A stretch of 64,000 nucleotides of DNA. It comes from Pseudomonadota bacterium (GTDB lineage: Bacteria > Desulfobacterota > Binatia > Binatales > Binataceae). The position numbers were made by a program, and so were the translations under genes. The notes below the pieces were generated by a model. That model saw only the letters and a list, made by a program, of their open reading frames with translations, ran no database searches and was not told where the DNA came from. Shown piece by piece: positions 1-11,007 of the stretch (positions within the stretch are counted from its first letter, which is position 1; each line of letters starts with the position of its first letter). The stretch lies in NCBI GenBank assembly GCA_021324885.1, contig JAJPIF010000026.1, positions 1-64,000 of the forward strand. Direction: 5' to 3'.

Positions 1-68
1 GAGGAGCGACGGGCGAAAAACTAAGCCATTGAAAACCACGGAGGCTTCGCAACTCTCAACTCAATCAC

Positions 69-110
69 GCGGACATCTTTAACTGCTTATGGGGCGGACA
101 TCTTTAACTG
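69..110. repeat. Two 17-bp direct repeats GCGGACATCTTTAACTG (69-85, 94-110), possible IS-end remnant
   Basis: Exact 17-mer repeated with 25-bp period, next to a point where RHS-like coding sequence breaks off. Confidence 0.55.
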
Positions 111-302
111 TCAGTGACACAGACAGGTCAGCGTGATGCGCCGGTCGGCACTGTCGTAGCCGATTGTCACCGTGCCGGTGCCGCTTCGGGTGAGCTGGGT
201 CAGCCGGGTGGCGTTGTTCCTTCGGCTGCGCTCAGGACAGGCTCCGTTGTAGCTCACCGCGTTCTGGCCCGAAACCGATGTTGCTGACCGGATAGTTGCC
301 AA
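111..302 (-). pseudogene. RHS/YD-repeat protein fragment
   Basis: Translation ...NNATRLTQLTRSGTGTVTIGYDSADRRITLT resembles YD repeats; ends abruptly at the repeat above; contains a CPERSRR insertion. Confidence 0.5.
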
Positions 303-510
303 GAAACTCTACAACAATTTCTACCATTTCCTGTTCGTGTTTCGCGACGGCAAGTGGTCCGCGGCATAAAATACACAGCACGCCATTGAGGCGCTGGGCG
401 ATATCGTCAGGCGCTGGGGAGGTGAGAGTGAGGGAAAGAGGGGGCCGCGAAAGAGGAGATGAAACCTTGGCCGCTTCCCTGAAGGGTCTGCCCTCGATCT
501 CCTCTTCCTT

Positions 511-2145
511 TTACGCTGCGGCCGGCGCCTGGCTGATTTCAAAGGCGCCGGGCTCCAAACCTTCCTTGGATTTGAGGATTACTTTTACCTCGAAGCGTTG
601 CTCCAGTTCTTCCAGCCCCTTGAAGCCGGGGCCGTAGAGGTAGCGCGCCATGTCGGGATTGAGCTTCACCAGCAGCATCCCGCCGTGATTGCGCCGGCTG
701 GCGTCGCGCTGGATTGCCCGCAGCACTTCGCCCGCCAAGGTCGGAAGCGACTTGACCACGGCGCGTCCGTTGCAGCGGGAGCAGGGCTCGGTGAGCATGG
801 CCTGAAGACTGTCGCGCGTGCGCTTGCGGGTCATCTGGACCAGCCCCAGTTCCGAGATTTTGAACATCGAGGTGCGCGCCTTGTCGCGTTTAAGCGCCTG
901 CGACAGCGATTCGCTGACGCGCTTGCGGTTGCTCTCCCTGGTCATGTCGATAAAGTCGACGATGATGATGCCGCCGATATTGCGCAGCCGCAGTTGATTG
1001 GCGACTTCCTCGACCGCCTCGAGGTTGGTCTTGAGGACGGTTTCCTCCTGGTTCTTTTTGCCTACGAAGCGGCCGGTGTTGACGTCGATCGCGGTCAGCG
1101 CTTCGGCCTGGTCGAAGACCAGGTAGCCGCCCGATTTGAGCCACACCTTGCGCTCCAACGCCCGCTCGATCTGCGGTTCGATTCCGAAGTGATCAAAGAT
1201 CGGCTCCTGGCCTTCGTAAAGCGACACGCGCGAACGCAGGCGCGGCAGATATTGCTGAACGAACTGCGTGATGCGCTCGTAGGTTTGCGGATGGTCGCAC
1301 CACAGGCGATCGACGTCGCTGGAAAACAGGTCGCGAATTGCGCGCAAAGCCAGGTCGAGATCGGCATAAAGCAGCGTGGCGGGCGGCTGGCTCTCCGCTT
1401 TTTTGACCACGTCGGCCCACAGCCGGGTCAGGTAGGTTACGTCCTGCTGGATTTCACGCTTGGAGACGCCTTCGCAGGCGGTGCGGATAATGAACCCTCC
1501 CTGCGGGGGGCGCACTTCATTGACGATGGTGCGCAGGCGATTGCGTTCCTCCCCGCTTTCGATCCGCCGCGACATCCCCAGATGATTGGTGGTTGGCATG
1601 TAGACCAGATGGCGTCCGGGGAGCGATATGAAGGAGGTCAAACGCGATCCTTTGGTGCCGATCGGCTCTTTGGCGATCTGCACAATGATCTCCTGGTTGC
1701 GGCGCAACTGTTGCTCGATCGGCAGCCGGCTGCGCCGCCCAACGCGACGGTGTGGGCGACGGTGCTGGACCGCTTCCAGCTCCTCACACGTGTCGTGCTG
1801 CGCCAGTTCTTCGGCCCCGTCGGATTCAGCTTCAGGATCGGCTTGCGCTCCTTCGACCGGCTCGGTCTCGACCTCACCCTCTTCCATCTCGCGGGCCAGG
1901 GCACCGAAGGCGCCGACTTCGTCGAGAAAATCCGAGACGTGCAGGAAACCAGCCTTTTCCAAACCAATATCCACGAAGGCAGCCTGCATCCCCGGCAGCA
2001 CGCGCATCACCCGGCCCTTGTAAATATTGCCGGCCAATCCGCGTTGCGTGTTGCGCTCGACCATGAATTCGGTCAGTGTGCGATCCTCCAACAGCGCGAC
2101 TCTTACTTCGAGCGCCGAGGCGTTAATAATCAATTCGCGTTTCAC
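511..2145 (-). CDS. rng: Ribonuclease G/E family protein
   Basis: MKRELIINASALEVRVALLEDRTLTEFMVER...GNIYKGRVMRVLPGMQAAFVDIGLEKAGFLHVSD; IGGIIIVDFIDM; CSRCNGRA zinc motif. Confidence 0.93.
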   Translation of the reverse strand: MKRELIINASALEVRVALLEDRTLTEFMVERNTQRGLAGNIYKGRVMRVLPGMQAAFVDIGLEKAGFLHVSDFLDEVGAFGALAREMEEGEVETEPVEGAQADPEAESDGAEELAQHDTCEELEAVQHRRPHRRVGRRSRLPIEQQLRRNQEIIVQIAKEPIGTKGSRLTSFISLPGRHLVYMPTTNHLGMSRRIESGEERNRLRTIVNEVRPPQGGFIIRTACEGVSKREIQQDVTYLTRLWADVVKKAESQPPATLLYADLDLALRAIRDLFSSDVDRLWCDHPQTYERITQFVQQYLPRLRSRVSLYEGQEPIFDHFGIEPQIERALERKVWLKSGGYLVFDQAEALTAIDVNTGRFVGKKNQEETVLKTNLEAVEEVANQLRLRNIGGIIIVDFIDMTRESNRKRVSESLSQALKRDKARTSMFKISELGLVQMTRKRTRDSLQAMLTEPCSRCNGRAVVKSLPTLAGEVLRAIQRDASRRNHGGMLLVKLNPDMARYLYGPGFKGLEELEQRFEVKVILKSKEGLEPGAFEISQAPAAA

Positions 2146-2388
2146 ACCAGGCTCGTTCCGGGGCGGATGGTCGGGCCGAGAGCCCGAATGGAGGGGGGAG
2201 TTGGTGACCGAAGCCGCGAGGACTCGATGCGAGCGTCACCCCCGAAACTGAACTCGCCTGCTGCCACCACCTTCCCTGCGTACTCCACCATCACAATCAT
2301 AGGAAATGACGGCGAGCGGACGCAAGGCGGGCCGGCAAAGCGCTACGTCGCTTGACTTGGATTGTTTGATGGATAAAGCTGTTTTAAA

Positions 2389-3033
2389 ATGGCTGCCGCA
2401 GCAGATTCTCTTGTCAGTGCAGCCGGGATAAACCTGCTCAACAGCAAGGTCCTGGTGCTGAACCGGTCTTATCTCCCGGTGCATATCACCTCCGTCAAGC
2501 GTGCGTTTGCGCTGCTTTACCAGGGCGTCGCTCATGCCGTCGACGAGCATTACCGAACCTTCGACTTTGACAGCTGGCGCGACCTTGCCGTCGAACTACA
2601 TCACGAACGTGTGGGGATCGTTGGCGGGTTCATCAGGGTTCCCAGGGTTCTGCTTCTGCTCGCCTATGAGCGGGTTCCGAGGCGTCATGTGCGGTTTTCG
2701 CGCTTCAACATCTATGCCCGTGACGGCAATACCTGCCAATACTGCGGAAGACGCTTCTCGCGCTCGGAACTGAACCTCGATCATGTGGTCCCTCGCTCTC
2801 GGGGTGGCGGTTCGTCATGGGAAAACGTTGTTTGTTCCTGCCATAACTGCAATCGCAAAAAGGGCGGGCGCACGCCGGAGGAGGCCGGGATGCGTCTGAT
2901 CAAGAAGCCCCGCCGGCCCGAATGGACTGCCTTTAATCTGGAGAATTTCAGCCTGCGCCATCATAAGGAATGGATGCCGTTCCTGAGTACTCTGGATAGC
3001 GCCTACTGGAACAGCGAACTGATTCAGGATTAG
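2389..3033 (+). CDS. HNH endonuclease family protein
   Basis: CQYCGRRFSRSELNLDHVVPRSRGGGSSWENVVCSCHNCNRKKGGRTPEEAGM is a HNH motif with zinc-binding Cys pairs. Confidence 0.9.
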   Translation: MAAAADSLVSAAGINLLNSKVLVLNRSYLPVHITSVKRAFALLYQGVAHAVDEHYRTFDFDSWRDLAVELHHERVGIVGGFIRVPRVLLLLAYERVPRRHVRFSRFNIYARDGNTCQYCGRRFSRSELNLDHVVPRSRGGGSSWENVVCSCHNCNRKKGGRTPEEAGMRLIKKPRRPEWTAFNLENFSLRHHKEWMPFLSTLDSAYWNSELIQD

Positions 3034-3236
3034 CTGCGCGCCGCCACCTTTCTGGTAAACCCTCGCTGCTGCCGGGACGGTCAGAGCGGTTGTCCACATT
3101 ATCCACAATAGGTGAGATTCGGCCTAATTGTGGTTGTTTCAAATTACCCGGCCCAACCACTTGTGGATTTATTCAAATACTGTAATGTTGGTCTGTAACA
3201 TCTCGGGGGTAGAGGTGGCGGAGGCGGGGTAGGTGT

Positions 3237-6200
3237 ATGCATCTGAAGGCCCTGGAAGTAGTAGGGTTCAAATCGTTTCTCGAACATACCCAGATCAGTT
3301 TCGCACCGGGGAGCACCGCGGTCGTCGGTCCTAACGGATGCGGCAAGTCCAATATCGTTGACGCGATCCGGTGGGTTTTGGGCGAGCAGGCGCCGACCCG
3401 CTTGCGCGGCAAATCCACTGAGGATCTGATCTATGCCGGCAACGACAGAAACCCCGCCGCCGGGATGGCGGAGGTGTCGCTGATCCTGGAAGCCGACGAC
3501 CATGGCGGCCTGCCCGATCCGTTCTCGTCGCTGAGCGAGGTCTGCGTCACCCGCCGCGTCTTCCGGTCCGGTGATTCGGAATATCTGCTCAACAAGATTC
3601 CCTGCCGGCTCAAGGATATCACCGAGCTTTTCCTGGCCGCACAGATCCACAGCCGTGGCTACGCAATCATTGAACAGGGCAAAATCGAGGAAATTATCCA
3701 CGCCAAGCCCGAGGAGCTGCGATCGTTGATCGAGGAAGCCGCCGGATTGGCCCTGTTCAAAGGACGGCGCGAGTTGAGCGAACGCAAGCTGGAGCGGGTC
3801 AAGGAAAACCTCGCTCGACTCAACGATATATTGAGTGAGATCGAGCGCCAGCTCAGCTATGCCCGCCGTCAGGCTAAAAAGGCCGAAACCTACAAGGTCT
3901 TGCGCGCCGAAGCCGATATGCTGGAGCGGCTGTCAGCGGCGCGACGGCTGTTGGCGGAGCGCGCCGAATTGGAGCGGCAGTCCGCGCGGGAGGCGGTTTT
4001 GCGCGAGCAGGCCGATATTGCCCGGCGCCGCCAGACTGAGTTGCAAGCCGAATATGAGCAGGCTCGCGCGGCAGAGCAGGCGGAGCGTGCGCAACTGGCC
4101 GCGGCTTTGGGCGAACTGGAAAATATCCGCGCGGCTGCCGCTCAACGCGCCCAGACCCGGACATTTATTGAGCGCCGCCTACCCGCGTTGGACAGCCTCG
4201 CACCTGAGCTCGAAAAGCGCATCGAACAGACGCGCCAGCGGGCAGTGGCGGCGCGCGCCGCACGCGCCGAATTGGGCGCGCGTCTGGCGCGCGAGACCAA
4301 CGCCAGCGCCGGATTCGAACGCGAACTTGCCGCGATTCGGCAAAGCCATGATGCGGCCGCCACCGCCTTGCGGCGTGAAGAAAAACGCAGCGAGGAGATC
4401 AAAGATTCGATCTCGGATCTGATGCGGGAGGCCGCCGTGTTACGGGGCCGCCTGGGTGACCTTGCCGGCGAGCGCGAAGAGATCACCAGACAGTTGCAAA
4501 GCGAAGTCGCGCACGACAGCGCCGCCGAAGAGCGCGGCGCTCAGGCGCGCGAGGCGCTGGTGCAGGCGCAATCGGCGCTGGATGCCTGCCGCGCAAAAGT
4601 TGCCGAACACGAAGCGGCGCAGGCGGCCAGCGCCGAAACCGAACTGGAAGCGCGCGCGTGTGTGGAGCGCGTCAATGCCCGGCTCAAGAGCGCGCGCGAC
4701 GAGCTGCAAGCCGCCATCAATCGCGTCGAGCGGCTGCGCCGCAGCGCCGCCGGTGAGCGCCTGCGGGTCGTTTTGGAATCGCTTAACGGCGACGGTCCCG
4801 GTCGTCCCCCGCGCTTTGTTCAGGAAGTGATCACTGCGCCGCGCGAGCTGGAGCCGGCGGTGCGTGCGGTGCTCGGCGATCAGCTCAGCACCGTGATCGT
4901 CGATTCGCCGGCGTTCGCGCTCAAGGCAATCGAAATCCTCAAAGAGACCCGCAGCGGGCGCCTCAGCTTTATTCCAGAGTCGGTCAGCGTTAACAGGTTC
5001 GACGGCGCTTGTGCGCCAGGAATTTCAGGGCGTCTGGTAGAAATGATCGGTGTGCGCGAGGGCTTCCGTCCCGTGGTCGAGGCGATGCTCGGTCATGTCT
5101 TGCTGGCCGACAATCTGGCTGCCGCGATGGCTGCCGCGAACAACAACGGCCATGGCACCGTGTACGTGACCCGCGAAGGCGACGTGGTCTGGCCCGGCAG
5201 CACGATCAGCGGCGGCAGCGTGGCTGATGGTCCCTCGGAGATCGATGACCATCCGATATCGGTCGAAGATGCGCAGGCCACGCTTGAACGGATTCAATCG
5301 GAGCATGAGGCGGCGGCCGCGCACCTGGAGCAATGCCGCCGCTTGCGCGATCAGGCCAATTCGGAACTGGCAGCGTTGCGCAAGGAAGCAGCCCGCGCCG
5401 AGCAGGTTCTCTCCGAGCATCGCGCAGAGTTGGCGCGGATCGAGCGTAACAACGTTGTGGCGCAGACGCGGCGCGAAAACGCGCGCCGGCGTCTGGCGGA
5501 GATCGAGGCGGCGCTTTTCGCGGGCAACGGGCGCCTGAGCGAATTGGCACAGGAAGAGCGCGACGCCCGTGAGAAGTTCGCCAACTTTAAAGCCGAACTC
5601 GATCAGAAAAAGGCCGAGGTCCAGGCGCTGGGCGAGCGGATGTTGCAAGCCGCCGCCGAAGTCGAATCGCGCAAGGCCAGCCTCAAGGGACTGGCCCAGG
5701 AACTGCGCCAGATAAGTTTGCGGGCCGACGAATTGGAGGCCCAGATCCAGCGCGATTGCGAGGCCTTGGCGCAGGCGCGCAAGGAACGCACCGAATTCGC
5801 CGCCGAACTGCTCAGACTCGCCGAGCAGGAGCAGGCCGCGCAATCGCGCGAAGCCGAATTAAACGCCGCCGGACAGCAGCGGCAGGTCCGATGCGATATT
5901 CTGGCGGGACAGGTTGCGGCGGGGCGCGAAGCGGTGAACAAGGCGCGCCTGGCGCTGGAAAACCTCGAGCAGGAACTGGTGGATTGCGGGCTTCGCCATG
6001 AACGCGCCGCGACCTTGTGCCAGGAGCTTTCCAAAAGCTTCGCCGAAAAATTCCACGTCGAGTTTGAACAGACCCATGCGCAACTGAGCGAAGCCCTGGA
6101 AGGACGCGACAGCGCCGCCGACGATGCGCGGTTGGCCGAGCTGCGCACCCGCCTGGAACGAATCGGCGAAGTCAATCTCGCCGCCGAGAGCGAGGTCAGG

Positions 6201-6764
6201 GAACTTGAGGAGCGCGCCAACGAACTCAACGGCCAGCGCGAGGATTTAGACAAGGCGATGCGCGACCTGAGCCAGACCGTGCAAAAGCTCAATCGCGAGG
6301 CGCGCAAACGCTTTGCCGAAACCTTCGAAGCCGCGGCGCGCAATTTCTCCGAAGTGTTTCCCAAGTTGCTGGCCGGCGGCAAGGGTCATCTGGAGCTGGT
6401 CAATTCCGAGGAGCTGCTGGAATCGGGGGTCAACATCCTGATCCAGCCCGCGGGCAAGAAGGTGAAGGACATTTCCCTGCTGTCGGGCGGCGAGAAGGCG
6501 TTGTCCGCGCTGGCGCTGGTGTTCTCGCTCTTCCTGCTCAATCCCAGTCCGTTCTGTCTGCTCGACGAAGTGGACGCGCCGCTCGACGAATTCAGCGTGG
6601 CCGCTTTCACCGCCCTGGTGCGCGAGCTCAAGGGCCGCTCTCAGTTCATCATGATCACCCACAATCAGCGCACGATGCAGACCGCGGATCAGATCCACGG
6701 CGTCACGATGGATCAGCCGGGAGTTTCGCGAATCATCTCGCTTAAGCTGCCGCAGGCGGCGTGA
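3237..6764 (+). CDS. smc: Chromosome segregation protein SMC
   Basis: N-terminal Walker A GPNGCGKSNIVDAIRWVLGEQ, long coiled coils, hinge, C-terminal LLSGGEKALSALALVFSLFLLNPSPFCLLDEVDAPLD. Confidence 0.97.
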   Translation: MHLKALEVVGFKSFLEHTQISFAPGSTAVVGPNGCGKSNIVDAIRWVLGEQAPTRLRGKSTEDLIYAGNDRNPAAGMAEVSLILEADDHGGLPDPFSSLSEVCVTRRVFRSGDSEYLLNKIPCRLKDITELFLAAQIHSRGYAIIEQGKIEEIIHAKPEELRSLIEEAAGLALFKGRRELSERKLERVKENLARLNDILSEIERQLSYARRQAKKAETYKVLRAEADMLERLSAARRLLAERAELERQSAREAVLREQADIARRRQTELQAEYEQARAAEQAERAQLAAALGELENIRAAAAQRAQTRTFIERRLPALDSLAPELEKRIEQTRQRAVAARAARAELGARLARETNASAGFERELAAIRQSHDAAATALRREEKRSEEIKDSISDLMREAAVLRGRLGDLAGEREEITRQLQSEVAHDSAAEERGAQAREALVQAQSALDACRAKVAEHEAAQAASAETELEARACVERVNARLKSARDELQAAINRVERLRRSAAGERLRVVLESLNGDGPGRPPRFVQEVITAPRELEPAVRAVLGDQLSTVIVDSPAFALKAIEILKETRSGRLSFIPESVSVNRFDGACAPGISGRLVEMIGVREGFRPVVEAMLGHVLLADNLAAAMAAANNNGHGTVYVTREGDVVWPGSTISGGSVADGPSEIDDHPISVEDAQATLERIQSEHEAAAAHLEQCRRLRDQANSELAALRKEAARAEQVLSEHRAELARIERNNVVAQTRRENARRRLAEIEAALFAGNGRLSELAQEERDAREKFANFKAELDQKKAEVQALGERMLQAAAEVESRKASLKGLAQELRQISLRADELEAQIQRDCEALAQARKERTEFAAELLRLAEQEQAAQSREAELNAAGQQRQVRCDILAGQVAAGREAVNKARLALENLEQELVDCGLRHERAATLCQELSKSFAEKFHVEFEQTHAQLSEALEGRDSAADDARLAELRTRLERIGEVNLAAESEVRELEERANELNGQREDLDKAMRDLSQTVQKLNREARKRFAETFEAAARNFSEVFPKLLAGGKGHLELVNSEELLESGVNILIQPAGKKVKDISLLSGGEKALSALALVFSLFLLNPSPFCLLDEVDAPLDEFSVAAFTALVRELKGRSQFIMITHNQRTMQTADQIHGVTMDQPGVSRIISLKLPQAA

Positions 6765-6877
6765 GAGGGAAAGGGAGTGATCAGGGAGTCGATTACAGGA
6801 AAAACGGTCGAAAGCTCTTACCACATGGGCGCAACGGCACTTGCCGGGCAATGTCGCAGCCAACGTCTCGGACGGCA

Positions 6878-9373
6878 TTAATCCGCGGCGAGTTGCCCCG
6901 CATCTGTTAAGGCACGCTCGATATTCGCCTCCGGCTGCCACTCGTAACGTGTGACGAACAAGGGTCTCCACCAGGAAATCAAGGCGGGGATAATACAGAG
7001 GACTGTCAGCACGTTAGCGACGAGGAGGATAATCAACAGCATACTCATTTGATAATGAAGCAGAAAGGGTGAAAACAACCAGGGCAGCAGCCCGATGAGC
7101 ATCACGCTAAAACTGCTGAATTCCATTTGCCCCGCACACTTGAGCGCCAGCCGTATAGCGTCATCCAGCCCATAGCCCGCATTCAACTGGCAGCGCACTC
7201 GCGATAGCATCGAAATGCCATAGTCGACGCCCAGCCCCATGGCCATCGAGATCGGCAGCATCGAAGCGATGGTGAGCCGAATCCCTGTCAAGTACATGTA
7301 GATGAAAGCGGTGAAGTTGGACAGCACGCAGCAGGACACGAAGATGATGCCGGCCAGCCATGATCGAAACAGCGCGAGACCGAAAGCGAAAACGCACAAC
7401 AGCACCAGGGCGAGGTCAACCATTGCCACCCGGTCCAGCACCTCGTTGGCCGCCGCGTAAAGACCGGCAAGGCCCGCCATGTAACGCACTCTCACTTTTG
7501 AGTATTCGGACCTGCCTTGCGCATAGGACTGGACAAAGCTCCGGATGTTACGCTGGGTGCGGCGCACCGCCCGCGCCGATTCATCGGCAAGCATCACCCC
7601 AATCCAGGTTTCCTTCCCCTCAGGGCCGGGAAAACAGTGCCTTATGGCGCCCTGTGCCGCGCCACCCAAGATATGGTAGTAGCTCCAGAGGTCGCCCGCC
7701 TCTGACGGATCCCTGGGCATACCGAAAAACTTTGGATGGCCATAATGGAATATCTGATTAAGCGGACTGATGACGCTGGAGGCGAACGACACTACCTGTC
7801 TTACCTGCGGGTCATTGAGCAAATAGCGGCGCAGGTCGTCGGCCAGGCGCAGCACATCGGGTCCGAACACCGACTGTGCGTCCGGATAGGGTGGGGTGGT
7901 GAGCAGCACCCAGCCCTCATTCATCGGGAATTTGCGCCCAATCGCTTCGGCGTCCGTATTAGCCCTGGCATCACGCCGGTAAAGAGTCACTGCCCCCTGG
8001 TTGTAGCCAACTGGTATGCAGAGAGCAGAAATCACACCTGAAATCAGCAGCGCAATGGACAGGGAAAGTAGCAGCTTCCGCCGCCATCCCGGCGTGACCG
8101 GCACTTCGACTGCGCAGTCGACCAGCGGCTCGATGCGCCGCGACAGTTCGCGCTTGAGTTCCAGCTTCCAGTTGGCCCTGGGTCTGGGCAGATAACTCAT
8201 CAGGATCGGCTGCAGCATGTACACCATTAATAGACTGGCACCCAGCCAGAAAACCCCCATCAGTGCGGTATGGTCAAGTGCAGGGATGCCGGAGAAGGAA
8301 AGGAAAATGATTCCGGTGATGTCAGCGGCGACAGCTATGAGGCCTGGCATCAGCATTAGATTGGTGGCTTTCACGCAGGCGGCGTGGCAATCCTCAACCT
8401 CGTCGAGCACCGTGTAGTAGCATCGCTGCCAGCCGATCGCGTGGCCCATGCAGCGACCGGTAAGGATGAGGGGGACTACCAGCATCAGGGGATCAAAGTT
8501 ATAGCTTGTCAGATCGGCCAAACCCATGCCCCACAGGACCGTGCACGAGCCGGTCACTACCGGCACCCACCAGGAGCTGTACGCGCCGAGGCTGGCATAC
8601 GATACCAACACCATCATAAAGTATGCCAGCACCAGAAGTCCGATAGTCGCCGGTAGGTAATAGGATTCATAGGCGTGCACAACGGGTTGACCGGCGATAT
8701 AGATATCGTGGTGGACGTCCTGGTTCACCCTGACGATGTGGCGAAGGCGCTTGAAAAGATCAGGATACGCGAAGCGATGGTCATCCAGCAAAGCTGTGAT
8801 CAAAGCGCTCTTGTCGTCGTCGCTGATCAGAGGGCGCACCAAGTCGCGATGGGCCGAGACGCGCAGCTTTAATGCCTCGATATCCGCTTTGTCGTCAGGC
8901 ACCGAAGGAAACATAAAAGGACGTATCTTTATTGCTCCGGGGACCTCTCGAGGGTAAGCAATCCGGCGTGAAGACAGCGAAAAGATCTGTTTGTGGTTGA
9001 CACCGGGCAGGCGATCGACCTCGGAAGTGATTTTCCGGATCTTGCGCAAGGTTTCCACATTGAAGATGTTGCCGTGCTTGACCTGGACCATTACGAACAG
9101 GGTTTCGTCGCCGCTGAACTCACCGAACCGTTTCGATAGTGCAACGTTGTCGTGATTAGCGGGAAAGAAATCGATGAATCGGGAACAGATGTTGACCCTC
9201 GTAGCGAAGGCCGCCATCAGCAGTGTTGCGCCGGCGAGAGCAACGCCGACTGGCCGACGAAACCGCAGTAGCGTCTTCCCAGGGTCGGCCTTCACGGTGA
9301 TCCCTACCGGTTCATCAAGGTCTCTTTCGATAACCCCGCCATATCGGTGCAATGCGCTCGACCATGGGTTCAA
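6878..9373 (-). CDS. RND/MMPL family transporter
   Basis: 831 aa with two blocks of TM segments; GLGVDYGISMLSRVR typical of MMPL/RND exporters. Confidence 0.85.
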   Translation of the reverse strand: MNPWSSALHRYGGVIERDLDEPVGITVKADPGKTLLRFRRPVGVALAGATLLMAAFATRVNICSRFIDFFPANHDNVALSKRFGEFSGDETLFVMVQVKHGNIFNVETLRKIRKITSEVDRLPGVNHKQIFSLSSRRIAYPREVPGAIKIRPFMFPSVPDDKADIEALKLRVSAHRDLVRPLISDDDKSALITALLDDHRFAYPDLFKRLRHIVRVNQDVHHDIYIAGQPVVHAYESYYLPATIGLLVLAYFMMVLVSYASLGAYSSWWVPVVTGSCTVLWGMGLADLTSYNFDPLMLVVPLILTGRCMGHAIGWQRCYYTVLDEVEDCHAACVKATNLMLMPGLIAVAADITGIIFLSFSGIPALDHTALMGVFWLGASLLMVYMLQPILMSYLPRPRANWKLELKRELSRRIEPLVDCAVEVPVTPGWRRKLLLSLSIALLISGVISALCIPVGYNQGAVTLYRRDARANTDAEAIGRKFPMNEGWVLLTTPPYPDAQSVFGPDVLRLADDLRRYLLNDPQVRQVVSFASSVISPLNQIFHYGHPKFFGMPRDPSEAGDLWSYYHILGGAAQGAIRHCFPGPEGKETWIGVMLADESARAVRRTQRNIRSFVQSYAQGRSEYSKVRVRYMAGLAGLYAAANEVLDRVAMVDLALVLLCVFAFGLALFRSWLAGIIFVSCCVLSNFTAFIYMYLTGIRLTIASMLPISMAMGLGVDYGISMLSRVRCQLNAGYGLDDAIRLALKCAGQMEFSSFSVMLIGLLPWLFSPFLLHYQMSMLLIILLVANVLTVLCIIPALISWWRPLFVTRYEWQPEANIERALTDAGQLAAD

Positions 9374-9538
9374 CCAGGCATGACGAGCGATCGCTCCTTG
9401 AACAGGACCAAATGAGGCGCGGGTGAGGCGTCGGCGTTTTCGATCATCAGTGGCACGTACACACCTCGCAGCCCCAGTCGCGGCGCAATAAACCGGGCAA
9501 ATATTGCGCCGCGATGATGGGCGAAAACGAATCCCCTG

Positions 9539-10915
9539 CTACCGCAGAATGCGATCCAACCCGCCGGGCGAGGTCACCACCGCCGCGTCGGCGTAGTCGC
9601 CCGGGACCTGGTCGTTAGTTAAAGTTGGGCTCTCGATCGTCGCGGTGATATGCGTGTTCTGAAAATCGATCGCCATGACGGCGGAGATGGATGCGATCGC
9701 GATCAAGGTCGTCTGACCTTCATATGGGATCGGGGTCAGAATATCCCATACCAGCTTCCACAGCTTGCCGCTTTTATCGTAGCTCTCGAAGTACTCGGAT
9801 ACCCACGTCTGCGCGTCGATGTAAAAGATTCGATCGGAATAACAATAGGAGCCGAGGCTGGTCAGCCACGTGGCATCGACGACATACTGATCGCGCAGTT
9901 CCCATTTGGTAATGCTGCTTTTGGGCCAGCCAGGAAACGATCCCGGAGGCTGTACGTAGGAATCCCGGTTGAAGGCCTTGGCATAATCCGTCACCGGCAT
10001 AAGCAGTTTCTTCTCGCCAAGATAGGTGAATTTGAAGTTCGGCGGCATCCAGGAATTGTCATCCTCGACGAAGTCCGTGCCTAAAATGGGCGCGCAGCGC
10101 GCGGCGCTGGACAGCCGCAGCGAGCGTCGCAGCGAAGGCAAAAAGACATAGACCTCCTGCAGCCGCGTCGGGTCGTTGGGCTGCAGGGTGAGTTCGGTCG
10201 TATACTTCGACTGCTCGGGAATCAGTACCATGAAGCGGGTCGAGTAAAAGATGCCCTTGGCAAAAGGCAAATCGACCGGGAAACCGGGCTCGCTAAGATG
10301 CATCAACCGGTAGAAGGCATCCGCGCTCTCCAGATTGGTAACATTGCCGAAACGGTCGACCAGCCAGTTGTACGCGTAGAACAGAGAGATCCGGGGCCGA
10401 TAGTCCGCCCACAGATTGTACATCAGTTTCGCGCCTTCGTCGGGACCTGAAAGGTTCGGGAAGGGCAATCCAGCGACATAGCCACTCCAGGTCATCCCGC
10501 CGGTGGGCGTAGGTATGAGTTTGGCTTGTCCGCCGTATTTTTCCGTGTTTTCGACGAATTTTTTCGGCATCGGATAGGACACCGGCGCCGCTACTTCGAC
10601 GGTATAATCGGGCTGCGGTCCCACCTTCCACCCATACGCGCCCGAATAGGCGGCCTGCATCCAGATCGGCATGAATTGCCTGTATTGCCGCCAGTTCGCC
10701 AGTGTGATCTTAGTCCCCGGAGGGATAGTCGCCGCGGAGCTGGAATCCGCCAGGGCTTTGTAAATCGCTGTGTTGAAGTTTACCTGAGCCGCCGCTGTTC
10801 CCCCTGCCCACAGCAAGCCCCCCAGCGCCAAAGCAATTCCAAGCAATGCCCCGTGTGCTTTGCATGCTAGCTTGTCCTTGCGCGCGCTACCGAACCGAAC
10901 ATTCCAATTTCTCAT
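9539..10915 (-). CDS. DUF1329 domain-containing protein (outer-membrane/periplasmic)
   Basis: Start reset to ATG at 10915: GGGGAGGAG RBS and signal peptide MRNWNVRF...GIALALGGLLWAGGTAAAQ; paralogous to the next gene (RSLRLSSAARCAPILGTDFVEDD). Confidence 0.85.
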   Translation of the reverse strand: MRNWNVRFGSARKDKLACKAHGALLGIALALGGLLWAGGTAAAQVNFNTAIYKALADSSSAATIPPGTKITLANWRQYRQFMPIWMQAAYSGAYGWKVGPQPDYTVEVAAPVSYPMPKKFVENTEKYGGQAKLIPTPTGGMTWSGYVAGLPFPNLSGPDEGAKLMYNLWADYRPRISLFYAYNWLVDRFGNVTNLESADAFYRLMHLSEPGFPVDLPFAKGIFYSTRFMVLIPEQSKYTTELTLQPNDPTRLQEVYVFLPSLRRSLRLSSAARCAPILGTDFVEDDNSWMPPNFKFTYLGEKKLLMPVTDYAKAFNRDSYVQPPGSFPGWPKSSITKWELRDQYVVDATWLTSLGSYCYSDRIFYIDAQTWVSEYFESYDKSGKLWKLVWDILTPIPYEGQTTLIAIASISAVMAIDFQNTHITATIESPTLTNDQVPGDYADAAVVTSPGGLDRILR

Positions 10916-11007
10916 CGCACTCCTCCCCGAATTAAGTGGATATCGTTGACATGAGGTCTTAACCGATCCTCTGTTGCTTGAACCATGGCCAGCGCTGGCA
11001 CGTTGCA

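Noticed and set aside
598-2355. 585-aa + strand ORF
   Set aside because: Antisense to the clear RNase G/E gene; a mirror ORF expected in GC-rich DNA, with no recognisable domain
5025-6382. Long - strand ORFs within smc
   Set aside because: Antisense to coiled-coil coding sequence with biased codons
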